Positions 48,362-59,892 of a DNA stretch of 64,000 bases are shown here, in pieces. Every line of letters begins with the position of its first letter. Within the stretch, counting starts at the first letter, position 1. The DNA is taken from positions 2,661-66,660 of the forward strand of contig JAKUCV010000237.1 in the NCBI GenBank assembly GCA_028386065.3, written 5' to 3'. The notes under the pieces were generated by a model, which saw only the letters and a list, made by a program, of their open reading frames with translations, made no database searches and had not been told where the DNA came from. The position numbers and the translations under genes are program-made. The stretch is from Turnera subulata (Eukaryota; Streptophyta; Magnoliopsida; Malpighiales; Passifloraceae).

Positions 48362-49381
48362 ATAACAAACTGCAGTCATGATAGTTCAAGTGTGGAAAGA
48401 ACTAGGCAATGCATACGTTGATTTGAATGGTGCACTGGTAGCTCCGACAACAGTATTAAATGCCACTTCTTGAAAGGGGCCAGCCATCTTTCCCCGAGGG
48501 AACCAACCTAGATCCCCACCTTTCTTCCCCGATGGGCATTCAGAGTACTCAGCAGCTAACTGAAAACAAAAAGGCAAGTTTTGCATAAATGTCAGCTTAC
48601 AAGAAAGCAACAGAGCATATAAGCAATACTGCCAGATTAATAATCTCTCAATGAGCCATACATTTTTTGAATCCACTAAATGAAACTGTTGTCACATCAT
48701 AAACTGTATGATGAATGTCTCAGATTTATAATAGCATGGACAGTATCATATACAGATAAAACACAGAAGTTAAAGATAAAATTATCTTCTGTAGAAAATA
48801 TGTATTTCGGATTAAGTCAGATAGTGATAAATCATCTTCTCAATCTGGGAACTTTGATTTTTTTATTAGATTTTCTAAGTCCATTTTATATATATTTTGG
48901 CTTGCAGCAGATTTGGCCAATCTACTTCTGTCTATACTAATGAATTGATTCATTCAAAAAAAAAATGAAGATTTTACTAGAAGTTTCAGGATGCAGTGCA
49001 GTGAGGGAATAACCCCAAGATTAACTTACTTTGGCAAACTCAGCTGGGGGAACCTTGTCACCACTATCTAGCCAACCATCCTGCAACTTTTTGTAAGCCT
49101 CGTTGATTTTGCCCTGTTTCTCGCACAGTATATGCCTAGCTGGAAACAAACGAAAAGGCCAGTGCAGGTTCAGAAGGTGGGCCTGAGCTAATCCTGATTG
49201 CTAATGATAGATCAATTCTATAACTATAGAGCACACCTTTGACATAAGTGCAAGTCCCGAGTCCATCCTTGCCAGATTTTCCTTTCCCTTTGGACCCAGC
49301 ATCATCACTTGCACCTGCTGGTTGTTTTCCCTTGCCCTTCCCTCCAGAGTCTTTTGGCTTCGACTTCGAGTCCTTTCCCAT
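47845..49381 (-). CDS. PIN4: Pin4/Par14-type parvulin peptidyl-prolyl isomerase (4 exons, 146 aa)
   Basis: Parvulins catalyse cis-trans isomerisation of peptidyl-prolyl bonds; Pin4/Par14 members lack a WW domain and are linked to ribosome biogenesis in animals. Exons on the minus strand are 49381-49237, 49139-49030, 48559-48417 and 47887-47845, 441 nt with phase kept. The first ~40 residues are a Lys/Gly/Ser-rich tail (MGKDSKSKPKDSGGKGKGK) typical of the family and possibly nucleic acid-binding. The rotamase domain follows: ARHILCEKQGKINEAYKKL, AAEYSECPSGKKGGDLGWF, GKMAGPFQEVAF and the final THGYHIILCEGRKN. Intron 3 holds an (AT)n microsatellite. Expected length and motifs are complete. Confidence 0.93.
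48320..48359. repeat. (AT)n microsatellite in parvulin intron 3
   Basis: About 20 uninterrupted AT units lie ~60 bp downstream (in the gene direction) of exon 3. Likely length-polymorphic. Confidence 0.95.
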
Positions 49382-52300
49382 CTGCCCACAACCCTATAGC
49401 CTCTAATCAAGACAGACAATGCTGAGAAGATCAAACAACAATCTGATATAAATATAGTCCACATAGTAAAAGAGATATAATAAGTGAAGGAAAATGTCAA
49501 TAGCCAAGTAGGACCACATCCGAAACATACACGAGCGGAAACCAACCTCAGAATGAAAGAATAAGCAAATAACTCAGAACCCATTTCCTATCATAAAATC
49601 CAAATCCAAAATTTTACAAAGCAGCTCAGCTGTAACCGCTTCTAAACTGAAGACGTATCATACCCATTTACTAACCAAAAAAAAAAATTTATCGTAACTA
49701 TTCAACGGGGAAGTGATCGGGACAGATTTCAGAGAAGCTATCATGCTTGTTCAGAGAATCCAAAAGAATGAATATTTTGCTTCAGTATTCATTCAAACAA
49801 ACTGGGAAGAAAAAAATTGATGCAATGAATATTAAAGGGGAAGAGAAACAGAAGGAAGGAATTCTGGAATTGTGCTCTACTTCTATCATACAAACGGACA
49901 GAGTGATTACACTGAGTCACTGACAAACGAAACAAGGAGTGCTTCCGTTTACCTGATTATTTGAAGACTTCCGCCACCTGGGGTTTTTGATCGCTGACCT
50001 CAAAATTGAGAGAAAGTTGTGTGTGATGATACAACGTTACTGCTAGTGCTACTACCTACCCCACCTTGCCGTAAGAAATGCAACCATCAACTTCTGGATA
50101 ATAACAGGTTTGCCCTACAGGCGATTTGGGCGGCGGAGGGCTCTGGGCCCGATGGCCCATTGGTCCCATCTTCAGAGTCTGGGCTGGAAATCTATCAGGC
50201 CCATGGTAATGATGAGGACCACGAAATATGATGTGCAAACCACAACAAACACACAAATGAGTGCAAATATTGCAAATTTGCAATGGAATAATAGAACATA
50301 GCAAAGCAAGCGTGGAATGGACTCCACAATAATCCTGCAACATGCAATATACATGGACATGAGAGAATGGTTGAGCCACAACTTGAAAAATCAAAGAAAG
50401 AAATGAAGTATTGGCCACTTACTCTCTAGACACAGGTTTATGGTTTTATTTTATATGAGTTTTTTTTTTTAATCTTGTGTACTATAGGTAAATGATAAGT
50501 CTTTAAAAAAGGAATAAAATCTCCATAATTAATGATTATTATCATAAGGTACAAGATAGAAAAAAACCCATTTTATATAGCATTGGGGGTGTTCAACTCT
50601 CAATTCCTAGGCAACTAAGATTATTCGGAAATTTTGTAGGGTAAATGAAGACCGCAGAGCAAACAAGGTGAAGGAAGGACTAACTATTCAGACAGCCGAT
50701 ATTATTGAGTGAGTTATATGATGGCAACTGCCTCCCAGAAACTCATATAAATGGAATATCAAGAAAGACTAGCGAAGGAAATTCAGGTGTGGAAGCTTTT
50801 ATGTGCAATCACTACCATTTGCGGCTGTTGAGTGGTTAAAAATTCACATTCAATCTAGCAGTTGAGCGGGATGGTCTCATTGAAGGAGTCACCTCCTTCT
50901 ATGAAGAACTGGCTTATAGAATTCTATTTTGGTACATAGGAGGCAAACTTTTGTGCGCATACTTTGGCTAATCTAACTTTTGATTTTGAATTAGGATATA
51001 TTCCCATGCAAGAACCACCTCACGCCACGGAGTGTATCTCCTATGTGATGTTACTGATTTTGTCGTAGCCATTGTGACAGAATTTGAAACGACAACATGT
51101 TAGACTGCATGTCCAACTAAATCAAATTGTTCTATTATGATCTGATTGTGATGAGTACTGCATGCTCCATCTTAATATATATAGATATATATTTTTGTTA
51201 CGGACACCCATTGCAATATCCTCCAAATTTTACCAGCCGAAAGTTTTGGGTTAGCCACTTTAATTAAAACCCTTTTCTTTTTAGAATCAATTCGACTTAT
51301 AGTAGTCATTCATTGATATTAGAGGTATTTAGTACATATGCATGTGAGAGGTTCAGGCATGTGGTGTCCCCAATAAGCCTGCCATTAGAAAGGCCCATTT
51401 TGGCTAAATGTATGGCAGGCAGGCATATTAATTACCATCTCGACGTACATGATTTCTTAGGAAAAAAGGAAAAGAAAATATAAAAAAAAAGGTATTTGAT
51501 ATACATTTTGACTTTGAGCAATATTGAAAATATCTGTCTGCGAGCTGCGAGGAGTCAGTTTCCCAACATATGTTAGTCAGCCTCAGCCCAAACGAACAGG
51601 CCTGTGTGAGTCCAAAGGTTCGTGTAAAATTTCAGCTTCAAAGGGAGCTCCTGTACAGTATTCAACAGGAGAGATCCTGTTAAATAAATATCGTTGATTT
51701 GTTTAATCAATGGCCCTAAAATATGTAAGGTAAGAAAAATTAAAAAAATTAAATAAGATAAAAATAAATTCTCACCAATGATTTTGAAAATCATGGCCAC
51801 GATTTAACGAACAGGACATAACTTTACAGGAGAGGATCTCAATCCGGAGAGAAAGTACCAGCCAGCAACCTATATGTCTGTCCACATTAATATATAGATG
51901 ACAGCACCTAGTGAGTAGCGGCAAATGACCCCTAGGCCTATAGAATCAGGCAAACAAGCTGCTCTCTATTGTTCTCGGATGCTATGATTAAATGGTCCAA
52001 TATTTTTTTTTTATGCTAAAATGGTCCAATGTACGGTGTTTGGTCTCCACCACCAGCAGGCTCTCCTTTGTGAGGATTTGTTGGCTTGTTAGAAAAAATA
52101 AGTTCATTAATACCTAATCTCTCTAGGATTTGTTGGCTTTTTTAAGTGGGGTCGGATCGGCTCTGCTACTACTTGTCACGGGGTCATTACTCTCTCTCTA
52201 AAAAATCAACCTAGTGGAATGTGCAACACTCTTGTATATATGGCCCAAAACCTTTCCCTTCCTTTCTGATGTGGGATTCCGTCACAACTCTAGCGCCATA

Positions 52301-53269
52301 TATACTTCCATAGGGTCCCAAAAAAAAAAGGTAGTAGATTCATTTTGGACATTGCACCAAAGGACAAAAAAGTGATTAATTTGGGTAGAAGTGGGAGAGA
52401 CCATATATAGTAAAGAGTAATTGCCACCAAGAATCACGTTGTATCCCTTGATTGCGCTGCTGCATCAGAAATCATAGCCACTACGAACAGTACTGAAAAT
52501 GCCATTTTTATAGTCTCTGGCTTAGTGGAATTAATGCCACTGGTTGGCAAATGTTTTGTAAAAGTTTTATGGAAATCAAAGCATTTTAATTCTATTTGTA
52601 AAGTTTACTCCATGCCAAATTTGGGGTGGATAATTCCTTTCTCCGTTGCTATTTGTAATGGACTTGTTATGCGTTTTTTAAGTAAGTAAATTCTCCATTA
52701 CAAGCAAGGGCTCGGCGCAATCATAACCGGCTCCCCCGATGTCCTCCGCAATCATAACAGTGATGCTACGCCATATTTGATGATCATAAGTTTGATCCCA
52801 GTGAGGGCTGGGAGATTGTAATAACTTTTAATATTGTTTTTTGAACTGAATCTTTAAGATTTCAATGTAAGCAAAAACTACATACTACTTAATATTTATC
52901 TTTTTGTGATCTAAATAATTTAAACAACCAATAACTATTATTGAGGCTTCTTATAATATAGTCAAGATAGCCTAGAGGGAAAAAATTGTAGTTTGAGAGA
53001 GTTTGAAATTTTCTTTCCAATTTTATATTACTTCATTGTTCCAGGATATTTTAGGGGTCACTTCATTCGCCATGGCCATAAATAAAATACATTTTCCTGC
53101 TCTCCTTCACACCAAAAGTAAAAATGATATTTTTTGATGCTAAAGTAAAAATGATATTACAACCTCCATCGCCAAAATTTAATAAGATGTGCTTAGTATA
53201 AATAAAGTATTAATGTAATTGTAATAAGCAATTACATATATCCAGCACGATGTGCTTATGATGCTTATC
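49382..53269. other. Long intergenic region with no supported gene
   Basis: The first ~600 bases upstream of the parvulin ATG are probably promoter and 5' UTR. After ~50000 only short, low-quality open frames occur. A fragment at ~50470-50575 ends in ACAAGATAGAAAAAAACCC, like the inverted-repeat end of the MITE at 32299-32556, and may be a relative. I recognise nothing else. Confidence 0.45.
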
Positions 53270-53406
53270 ACTCATATATCCAGCACTCATACTATAATTC
53301 TTATTTTTTTTATGTTAATTGACAAATTTATTGACAATTTTTAATCAATAAATTTGTCAATTAGCATAAAAAAATAACTATTATAGTATGAGTGCTGAAT
53401 ATATGG
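53270..53406. mobile_element. Foldback MITE remnant, ~135 bp hairpin
   Basis: CATATATCCAGCACTCATAC at ~53273 and the inverse of CATATATTCAGCACTCATAC near ~53405 open two arms of ~60-65 bp. The arms continue with ACTATAAT, ATGTTAATTGACAAATTTATTGA and its inverse, separated by a short AT loop. The near-complete palindrome fits a small foldback element. No target duplication was identified. Confidence 0.75.
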
Positions 53407-54149
53407 GTAGAAAACATAAAAAATAACTGTATTTTTTTCTTTTTATATCCATAAATTGACTTGCGTGCTCTCTCTTTTATTAATTACGGTAAAAAAGAAA
53501 ACTAATTTCCAATCAATCAAGAATTAGATTGAAACTTTTTTTTAATGAAATTAAATTGGAACTTAACTCGCCAACATGACGCTGTCGCAGTTATTAATAT
53601 ATGTAGTTGAAGTTGTACGTATGGCTTCATGACAGTAAGGACTGCAGACCATGTGACGAAATTAAGATATACACTTGGTTAATTTCTCAAGCAAAAAAGA
53701 AAAAGAAAAGAAAAGAAATACACTTAGACATAGTTACTAAACAACTTGGCTTAGAAATTTATTGTCAATCAGCGTCTGATAGATATTATCTAGGAATCCT
53801 CTGACGTTCGGTCTGATTTCTAGAACCCACGATCCCCTCTTTAAACTCATAAAACTCAAAAAAGACTAATTTAAGATTACTGTGGTACTCAGATTGTAGA
53901 TAATCTAATTTCCTTAAAAGATAAAAGAATAATCTTAATTTGAAACTTCATTGCTTTATATATGTGGGTCATTCTATAGTGCTTCATGACTATGGTACTC
54001 ACCATAAATATTTTTTATTAATTAAATTTTATGTAATATTAATTTGAAGAATTCAAAGAATAATAAATACTTTCCTTAGTTAGGAATATTTTTATTTCCA
54101 TTTCAATTGAAAATTTAAATTTATAACTTATTAAGAGTTGGGGTAGATC
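53407..54149. other. Intergenic DNA, no gene seen
   Basis: AT-rich. A 65-codon open frame at 53607-53804 is Lys-rich and has no recognised domain, so it is not called. Confidence 0.4.
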
Positions 54150-54540
54150 CATTCATTTTAGGAGGTCGACCTAATAGTTGTTAACGGGTCAACCAATTAA
54201 AATCACAGGTCGACCTATCAACTAAATAATTATTAATAGGCCAATACGTTTAAATTAACAGGTCAACCTATTAGTTAGTAAATACATTTTTTTTTATTGC
54301 GTAGAGGTCAACCTGCCAAATTCACAGGTCCACCTATCAATGGTTGAATGATTATTAGTAGATAGACTTGTTAAATTTAAGTACCTATTAGCTAGCAAGC
54401 ACAATCTTTTAAAATAATTTTTTAGAGGACAACCTGGAATTGTTGACCTATTAGGTAGCAAACACACTTTTTGGGAGAAGGACATGAGGTCTCGTATTTA
54501 TGGAGACTTTGCCTATTAACAGGTTAACCTATCATTATTC
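54150..54540. repeat. Degenerate tandem array around GGTCAACCT/GGTCGACCT
   Basis: At least six imperfect units recur at intervals of roughly 35-75 bp. Each has an AGGTC(A/G)ACCT-like palindromic core followed by ATTAGTTAGTAAA or ATCAACTAAATAA. Spacing and sequence vary, so this is an old array. Confidence 0.55.
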
Positions 54541-54772
54541 ACATAATAATATTTTATACTATGGATCGACTAGCTAAATTAGGCATAAGAAAATACATTA
54601 ACCCTTCATTTAAATAAATTTTATTTTCAACAAATAAAATATGATAAACTATAATAGTATAGCATATATCACGTGGAATGGTATTTTATAGGTATTTAAT
54701 ATTTATTTTTCAAATGGATAGCTAATTGTAATGAAAATGCTATGCTTTCTTCTTCAAAATTTAGTGAACAAC

Positions 54773-55095
54773 ATAATTTTAATATATAGATGATTCATTT
54801 TAACATTAATAAAAAGACAAAAGGGACTCATATTCAATTTTATTGGGAAGTCATCACGAACTTATAGTTGCAATTAATGAGCATTTTTTTTGAAAAAAAA
54901 AATCTTCTGAAAACATAGAACACATTATATGATTCATAATTTTAAAATGTAGATGATTCATTTTAACATTAAGAAAAAGATGAAAGGGGCTCACATTCAA
55001 TTTTATGGGGAAGTCATCACGAACTTATAGTTGTAATTTATGAGCTTTTTAAAAAAACTTCTTCTTGAAAACATAGAACACTTTATATGACACTA
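54773..55095. repeat. 163-bp tandem duplication
   Basis: Two head-to-tail copies start at 54773 and 54936. Both contain AGATGATTCATTTTAACATTA, then CATTCAATTTTAT/TATTCAATTTTAT, GGGAAGTCATCACGAACTTA and AAAACATAGAACAC, with scattered differences. No coding potential. Confidence 0.85.
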
Positions 55096-55186
55096 AAGAA
55101 AAAAAATTACAATTTCAAAATTTTCACAATATATCTTATCTTTGTTAGTAAGTTTTCTCATTAGTATTTAACATTTTTAATTTTAA

Positions 55187-55215
55187 CTAGTTTTTTTCAC
55201 GTGCAATGCACGTGC
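55187..55215 (-). mobile_element. Helitron 3' terminus, minus strand
   Basis: Read on the minus strand this is a GCACGTGCATTGCACGTG palindromic hairpin, a short A-rich spacer and CTAG followed by host T, the canonical Helitron end. The body should extend to higher coordinates, where the LTR retrotransposon at 55560 interrupts it. Its 5' end was not found before the window ends. Confidence 0.65.
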
Positions 55216-55559
55216 TATAGTATTATATTATTTAAATCATATGGTATAGTCATTATCTTGAGAAGAATTTATATTTAATGAAGATAATTTTTTTATATAA
55301 TCTGTACAGAAAAATACTAATTATTTAGAATTAGTTTATGTAGTAAAATAGGAATTTATAAATTGATTATTATTAATGATATTTGTTAACCTTTTGATAT
55401 TTTAAATTACATATTCTTAATTGTTAAATGTATTATTAAATTATATTTTTATTCCTTTTAGTGGTTTTTTTTGTAGTTTATGTTAATTATTCGATTGTAC
55501 TTTATTTTTTTCAATAGTTCTTTTTAGTATCAAACTACAAACACATCAGGAATTCTTTT

Positions 55560-57121
55560 TGAAACGCCCCGACCCGTATTTACCGTACACAGTAAGCACG
55601 TGCCGGAACTGTAACAACCCAACCCAACAAAGCCCAGCATACATTGTATACAATAGATATCCGGGCTCAACAGCCTAACATAAAAACAACAACAATAACT
55701 CAACCGGCCCAATGGCCCAATAATAGTAAAACAATGCATAGCGGAAGACTTTAATAACTCACAAACACTGTATGCGACACTGATGCAAACTATGGATCCA
55801 AGCCCTGTCAAGGGATAACACCGCAGCCTGTCTGGAATGCACCAAACCTGTACCACAAAATAACTCATCCTACGGGATGAAAGCCCGCAGGTGAGGGGTG
55901 AGTCCGAAGTGCTCACCGACGAAGGAAAGACAATCAATATGCACACTAAAATTACTCAAGTCAAAAACAGGCAAAAACTAAAAGACTCAAGTAAAAATCC
56001 AATTATTTCCAATTTCATCTTTTCCGGGCTCCGTCACGGATAAGCTAGAGGTCAGACCTGGTTATCAACACATTCCGGGTGCCAGACCAAATCCAGAGAA
56101 CCCAGGGATCAACATCCCAAAAATAATCACGGGATAGACATCCCAAGCTTAGACATGCTTATCACAAGAACCCAGGTCACGGCCACCACGAAACAGTCTT
56201 AAACCATCGAGTCGTACCACTACTTACCACGTGACAATTATATTATCATCATCAAACAAAATCACAGGGATCGACATCCCTAACCAAAATCCCGGGATAA
56301 ACATCCCATCCAAAACCAAGGATCGTCATCCTTGTCACAATTCATTAATTATTCCATTTTATTTAGTGCCAAAACGACTCAAGGATAAACGTTCAAAAAC
56401 CAATCACAATACTGGGATAAACATCCCGACAACAATCAAGACAATGGGATAAACATCCCGAACCAAGCCACAGCAAATGCAACATGCAATAATCAACAAA
56501 CACAATAACCGAGTAATATAGGCACATATCGAAGGAAATCCATCCTCACCTTGGCCGATTACTCAACTCCAGAAACCATGACCGGTCCGACGCCGGCTCC
56601 TCGGGAAACTGCCCGATATCCAACCTATACCACAAATCAATATACACTCACATAAATGCACATAATCGGTATACTATGATGCCAAAATGCGAAATATCCC
56701 ATCCCGGTTCATATCCGTTATTATTATCTTTTACCGAAAATATTTTACCGTACGTATTTCCGAATATAATTTCGGTACCATACTTTAATTAAAACTCTTT
56801 TCAAAATATTTCCATAAATTAATTACTTTTCTCAAAATAATAAACATCATTTTTTTTCCTGGAAGCTATAACTTATATATATGTTTATCCCAAAATTATT
56901 TCCATAAATGTTATACTTGACAAAATATAATTACTAAATATCATTATTATCTTTTTTTTTAGGAAAACATTTCCCAAAGGTAGTTTCAAAATTTTCTAGA
57001 AAAATAACAACATATATATGATTTTCCAGAATATGTACAACATGTTGGAAACATAATAATAATTTTTCAAAACAAAATATAATTATCTTTAATTCCAAGG
57101 AATCAAGTTTATATATACATT

Positions 57122-57152
<31 letters not shown>

Positions 57153-58459
57153 TATATCTATATATATTTTCCAAGAATAATAACATATACAAATTGTATT
57201 CCAGAGAAATAATAACATATAATTAAAATTTCCAGAAAATATTTTCAAGGTATATATTTATTTTTCAAACTAACCATAATAATAATTTACAAACAAAACA
57301 TAATTATCTTAATTTGAAGAATCAAAGTATATATATTTTTCTAAACCCTAACCCAGAATATTACATATAATTTTCCAAAATAATATTTACCATTTTTTCC
57401 CAGAAATTAATTAACAGAAATTAATTATATATATTATTATTTTTTTTTAAAAAAGAAAGAAAAGATCCAGACTGCAACCAAACCCAGGCGCGACCCGGCC
57501 GAGAAAACGGGCAAAACCCGACTCACCTAGCGGGTACAGGGGCGGCGGCGCGACGACAGCGCGAGGGAAGGAAAGGCGAGCATAGCAGCGGCATCGGGCG
57601 GTCTGGAGCGGCGCGAAGGCGGCGGAAAAGAGGCGCGGCGTCGCCGGTGTCGTCGTCAGCGACGTGGAGAAGGAGATCCGCGGGTTGCTCGGCGGGTCAA
57701 CGGCGCTGCAGTGCGCGTCCGGCGACGTAACCGAGCGGGGGTGACGGTGTTCAGTCGGCGACGGCGTGGCGAAGGGGCTGGTGGCAGCGGTGTGACGAGA
57801 CACGGCCTGGAGCTCCACGGCGTGCACAGTAACCGGGGTGACGGACTGTTCCTCCGGTTTCCTTTTTTTTTTTTACTTCTTTTTTCTCTATTTTCTTCCT
57901 TTTTTTTCCGATTTTTCTTTTCTTTTCTTTTCTTTTCTTTTTCTCTCATTTTCTTTTCTTTTTCCTATTTTCTGATTGGTTCCTTTTTTTTCCCATTTCC
58001 TCTTCCTTTTTTTTCTGATTTTTCTTCTTTTTTTTCCTTTTCCTTTTTTTTTCTTCTCTCTTTTTTTTTCCTCTCTTTTTCTTTTTTTCTTCTCCTCTTC
58101 CTCTCCTGGTTTCTTCTTCCTCTGCTTTTATAAACGGTGATTTTACTGTTCAACATGTGAATCCTTAATAATGCAGCTTGTCTGCATTATTAAGCGAGTC
58201 CGATCCGGACCAGAAAATAACTGATACCCCCTTAGTTATTTTCCGGTGTGATTTTCCTAGAAATTCCGAAACCCGAAAAATACCAACTTAGGCCCGAAAA
58301 ATCCACGGAAAAATCACGAGCGCGGGAAAACTCTCGGTTTCGAAAAACGACTCCCGATTTACCTTGAATTAATTACCCAAGATTAATTCAACAGTAAATC
58401 ATGGTAAAAAGACTTTTACAGTCCCGGTAAAAATCAAAAATTTTACCCGGGCTGTTACA
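55560..58459 (-). repeat. 3' LTR (2900 bp) of the non-autonomous element
   Basis: Plus-strand ends TGAAACGCCCCG and CCCGGGCTGTTACA. It is nearly identical to the LTR at 60848-63697, with small indels such as ~16 bases near 57600 and a few AT-repeat changes near 57140. It holds a GC-rich block (~57480-57850), then a long pyrimidine run (~57860-58130, plus strand), and a palindrome cluster (~56096-56463). Confidence 0.92.
56096..56463 (-). repeat. GGGAT...ATCCC palindrome cluster, left LTR copy
   Basis: About eight short interrupted palindromes occur here: GGGATCAACATCCC, GGGATAGACATCCC, GGGATCGACATCCC, GGGATAAACATCCC (several) and AGGATCGTCATCCT. The arm sequences vary in step with each other. 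The cluster lies ~540-900 bp from the LTR 3' end. Confidence 0.75.
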
Positions 58460-58498
58460 GTCTACCCACCTTAAAAAGAATTTCGTCCCCAAAATTCC
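58460..58498 (-). other. Remnant of chromovirus pol 3' end and polypurine tract
   Basis: On the minus strand the bases just before the LTR read as NFGDEILFKVGRL and stop at the TAA inside the LTR start TGTAAC. A GDEI...G ending that runs into the LTR is typical of Tekay/Del chromovirus polyproteins as I know them. The purine-rich AAGGTGGGTAGA next to the LTR would be the plus-strand primer. Confidence 0.65.
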
Positions 58499-58606
58499 AT
58501 CGTCTTATCCGTGGGTGCTACCACGATAAGCTTCTGGCACACTCTGCCAGGTGTCCAAGCTCAACCTGAGATACCGCTTATACCCTTAAGCGACATCTCA
58601 TCCTCT

Positions 58607-58614
58607 TATAAATA
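58607..58614 (+). promoter_or_regulatory. TATA box for the antisense 125-aa ORF
   Basis: TATAAATA lies 35 bp before the ATG at 58649 on the plus strand, with a C/A-rich leader between. It suggests the antisense ORF can be transcribed on its own, with a very short leader. Motif-based only. Confidence 0.5.
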
Positions 58615-58648
58615 CCAAACCTCATAACTGAGACACTCACTCTCAGCC

Positions 58649-59026
58649 ATGGACTCTCTACTGAGATCAAGAACAACCTCAGACTCCAAGAACAACAGCT
58701 ACATCGGCGACACTGCTTTCCCAACAAGCTCCGATGAAGAACCTCCCAAGAAGCGGTTCAAAACAAACATCATCGGCCTGAAGGAACACATGGTCGTCTC
58801 CCCAAAACGGCGAAAGAAGCGTGCCAACAAGGAAGCTGAAGATCGAAAGGGCAAGGCGACAGCTGAAAGCAGCACTCCGCAGCAGACACTGACGCAGCTG
58901 AACGTCTCACTGAAGAAGATCAGCTCGGCGGTGTTGCAGATCGAACTGGCGTGCGCAGAGCTCTTCCCTCACATGAAGAACATAAAAAAACTTGTAAAAG
59001 ATCTAAAGAAGCAAGTAACTCCTTAG
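58649..59026 (+). CDS. Antisense ORF in the LTR element: basic, coiled-coil protein of unknown family (125 aa)
   Basis: The ORF lies on the strand opposite to the retrotransposon's own transcription. It starts MDSLLRSRTTSDSKNNSY, has two basic clusters that look like nuclear localisation signals (PPKKRFK near residue 33-39 and PKRRKKRANKEAEDRK near 53-68), and ends in a leucine-rich stretch (LTQLNVSLKKISSAVLQIEL ... MKNIKKLVKDLKKQ) that could form a coiled coil. Composition is balanced and unlike the low-complexity LTR frames. I do not recognise the family. It could be a captured host gene, part of a LINE ORF1-like protein, or an antisense accessory gene like those reported in other plant LTR elements. 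Confidence 0.55.
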   Translation: MDSLLRSRTTSDSKNNSYIGDTAFPTSSDEEPPKKRFKTNIIGLKEHMVVSPKRRKKRANKEAEDRKGKATAESSTPQQTLTQLNVSLKKISSAVLQIELACAELFPHMKNIKKLVKDLKKQVTP

Positions 59027-59892
59027 AGTACTTCTTCTCCTGTTGTAAAACCGTTATGAAATACATAAAATAAGTTTCCTTTTAAAATCAAAACTCTTAC
59101 TAAATTATGAAAACTCATGCTAACTGGAAGTTAAAACATCCCATAGCAAAACAAAAATCAATAATAAGAATATAAAATCGAATATAAATAAATTTAAAAT
59201 TAAATCTCGTTTAACAAAATCAAAATATAAAGAAGTTAAAACAAAAATATATTTCATGATCGGTGCTCGTATCGGATGTGAACATCCTCGAACCCAAGAA
59301 ACGTGACATACGGAGCTAACGGTGACGTCGGTTTCCCTCGTGAAAGAGACGTCCGTTATCTCGCACGGTGACGATCACGAGCACGTCCTGTGTCCCTCGA
59401 AAGAGACGATACCCACTTGTTCACAATTTCCGCATGAGCCAAAAACGTCTGTCAAGCTCGTATCTCTCCACGGTGTCCAAACAGCTGTAAACTTGTCGCA
59501 CATGCGCTCTACTCGAGGTGTGGTCCATCTGTCTAGCCTCAACGGTCACGAATGCATGTGATAAAAGAAGCAGAAAAATATAGTAAGACCATAAAAAGAA
59601 AGGACAAGGTAGCCAGAGCGAAAAAAACCATGAGATGGAAAAAGGCTGAAAAACTCTGGCATTGTAGCCCGAAAAACGTATAAAGTAACAAGGCAACAAA
59701 TGAAAGCAACGGCAAATTTTCAAAAAGCAAATCGTGAAAATCAAAAACAGTAAACACGCTCCCCATAAGGGTATAAAAGAAACGGAGCGGTGAGGTGAAA
59801 ATCATCAAAAGCATTTTAAGGGAAACAAACGCTCAGAAAAACAAAAACCACAATGCTCAGAAAAAACAAAAATACCCACTCGTCCAAACACG
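59027..59892. other. Interior of the LTR element between the two antisense ORFs
   Basis: Purine- and A-rich sequence on the plus strand. A 79-codon open frame (59322-59561) with HGDDHEHVLCPSKET is possible coding but has no recognised domain. I see no gag in either direction. Confidence 0.4.

Noticed and set aside
50056..50418. 120-aa minus-strand frame
   Set aside because: No recognised domain and a composition typical of chance frames in intergenic DNA.
52190..52320. GATGTGGGATT-type motif often found in plant LTRs
   Set aside because: Only one short motif; no paired LTR, primer site or target duplication nearby.
52700..52830. tRNA- or SINE-like stretch with TTTGATCCCAGTGAGG
   Set aside because: A B-box-like motif is weakly present but no cloverleaf, matching A box or target duplication could be found.
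53607..53804. 65-aa Lys-rich frame
   Set aside because: Too short and without domain, start context or conserved pattern.
57711..58133. 140-aa open frame rich in Phe/Ser/Leu, with a Lys/Glu-rich frame on the other strand
   Set aside because: Produced by the pyrimidine run in the LTR and repeated in the other LTR copy; no coding signature.
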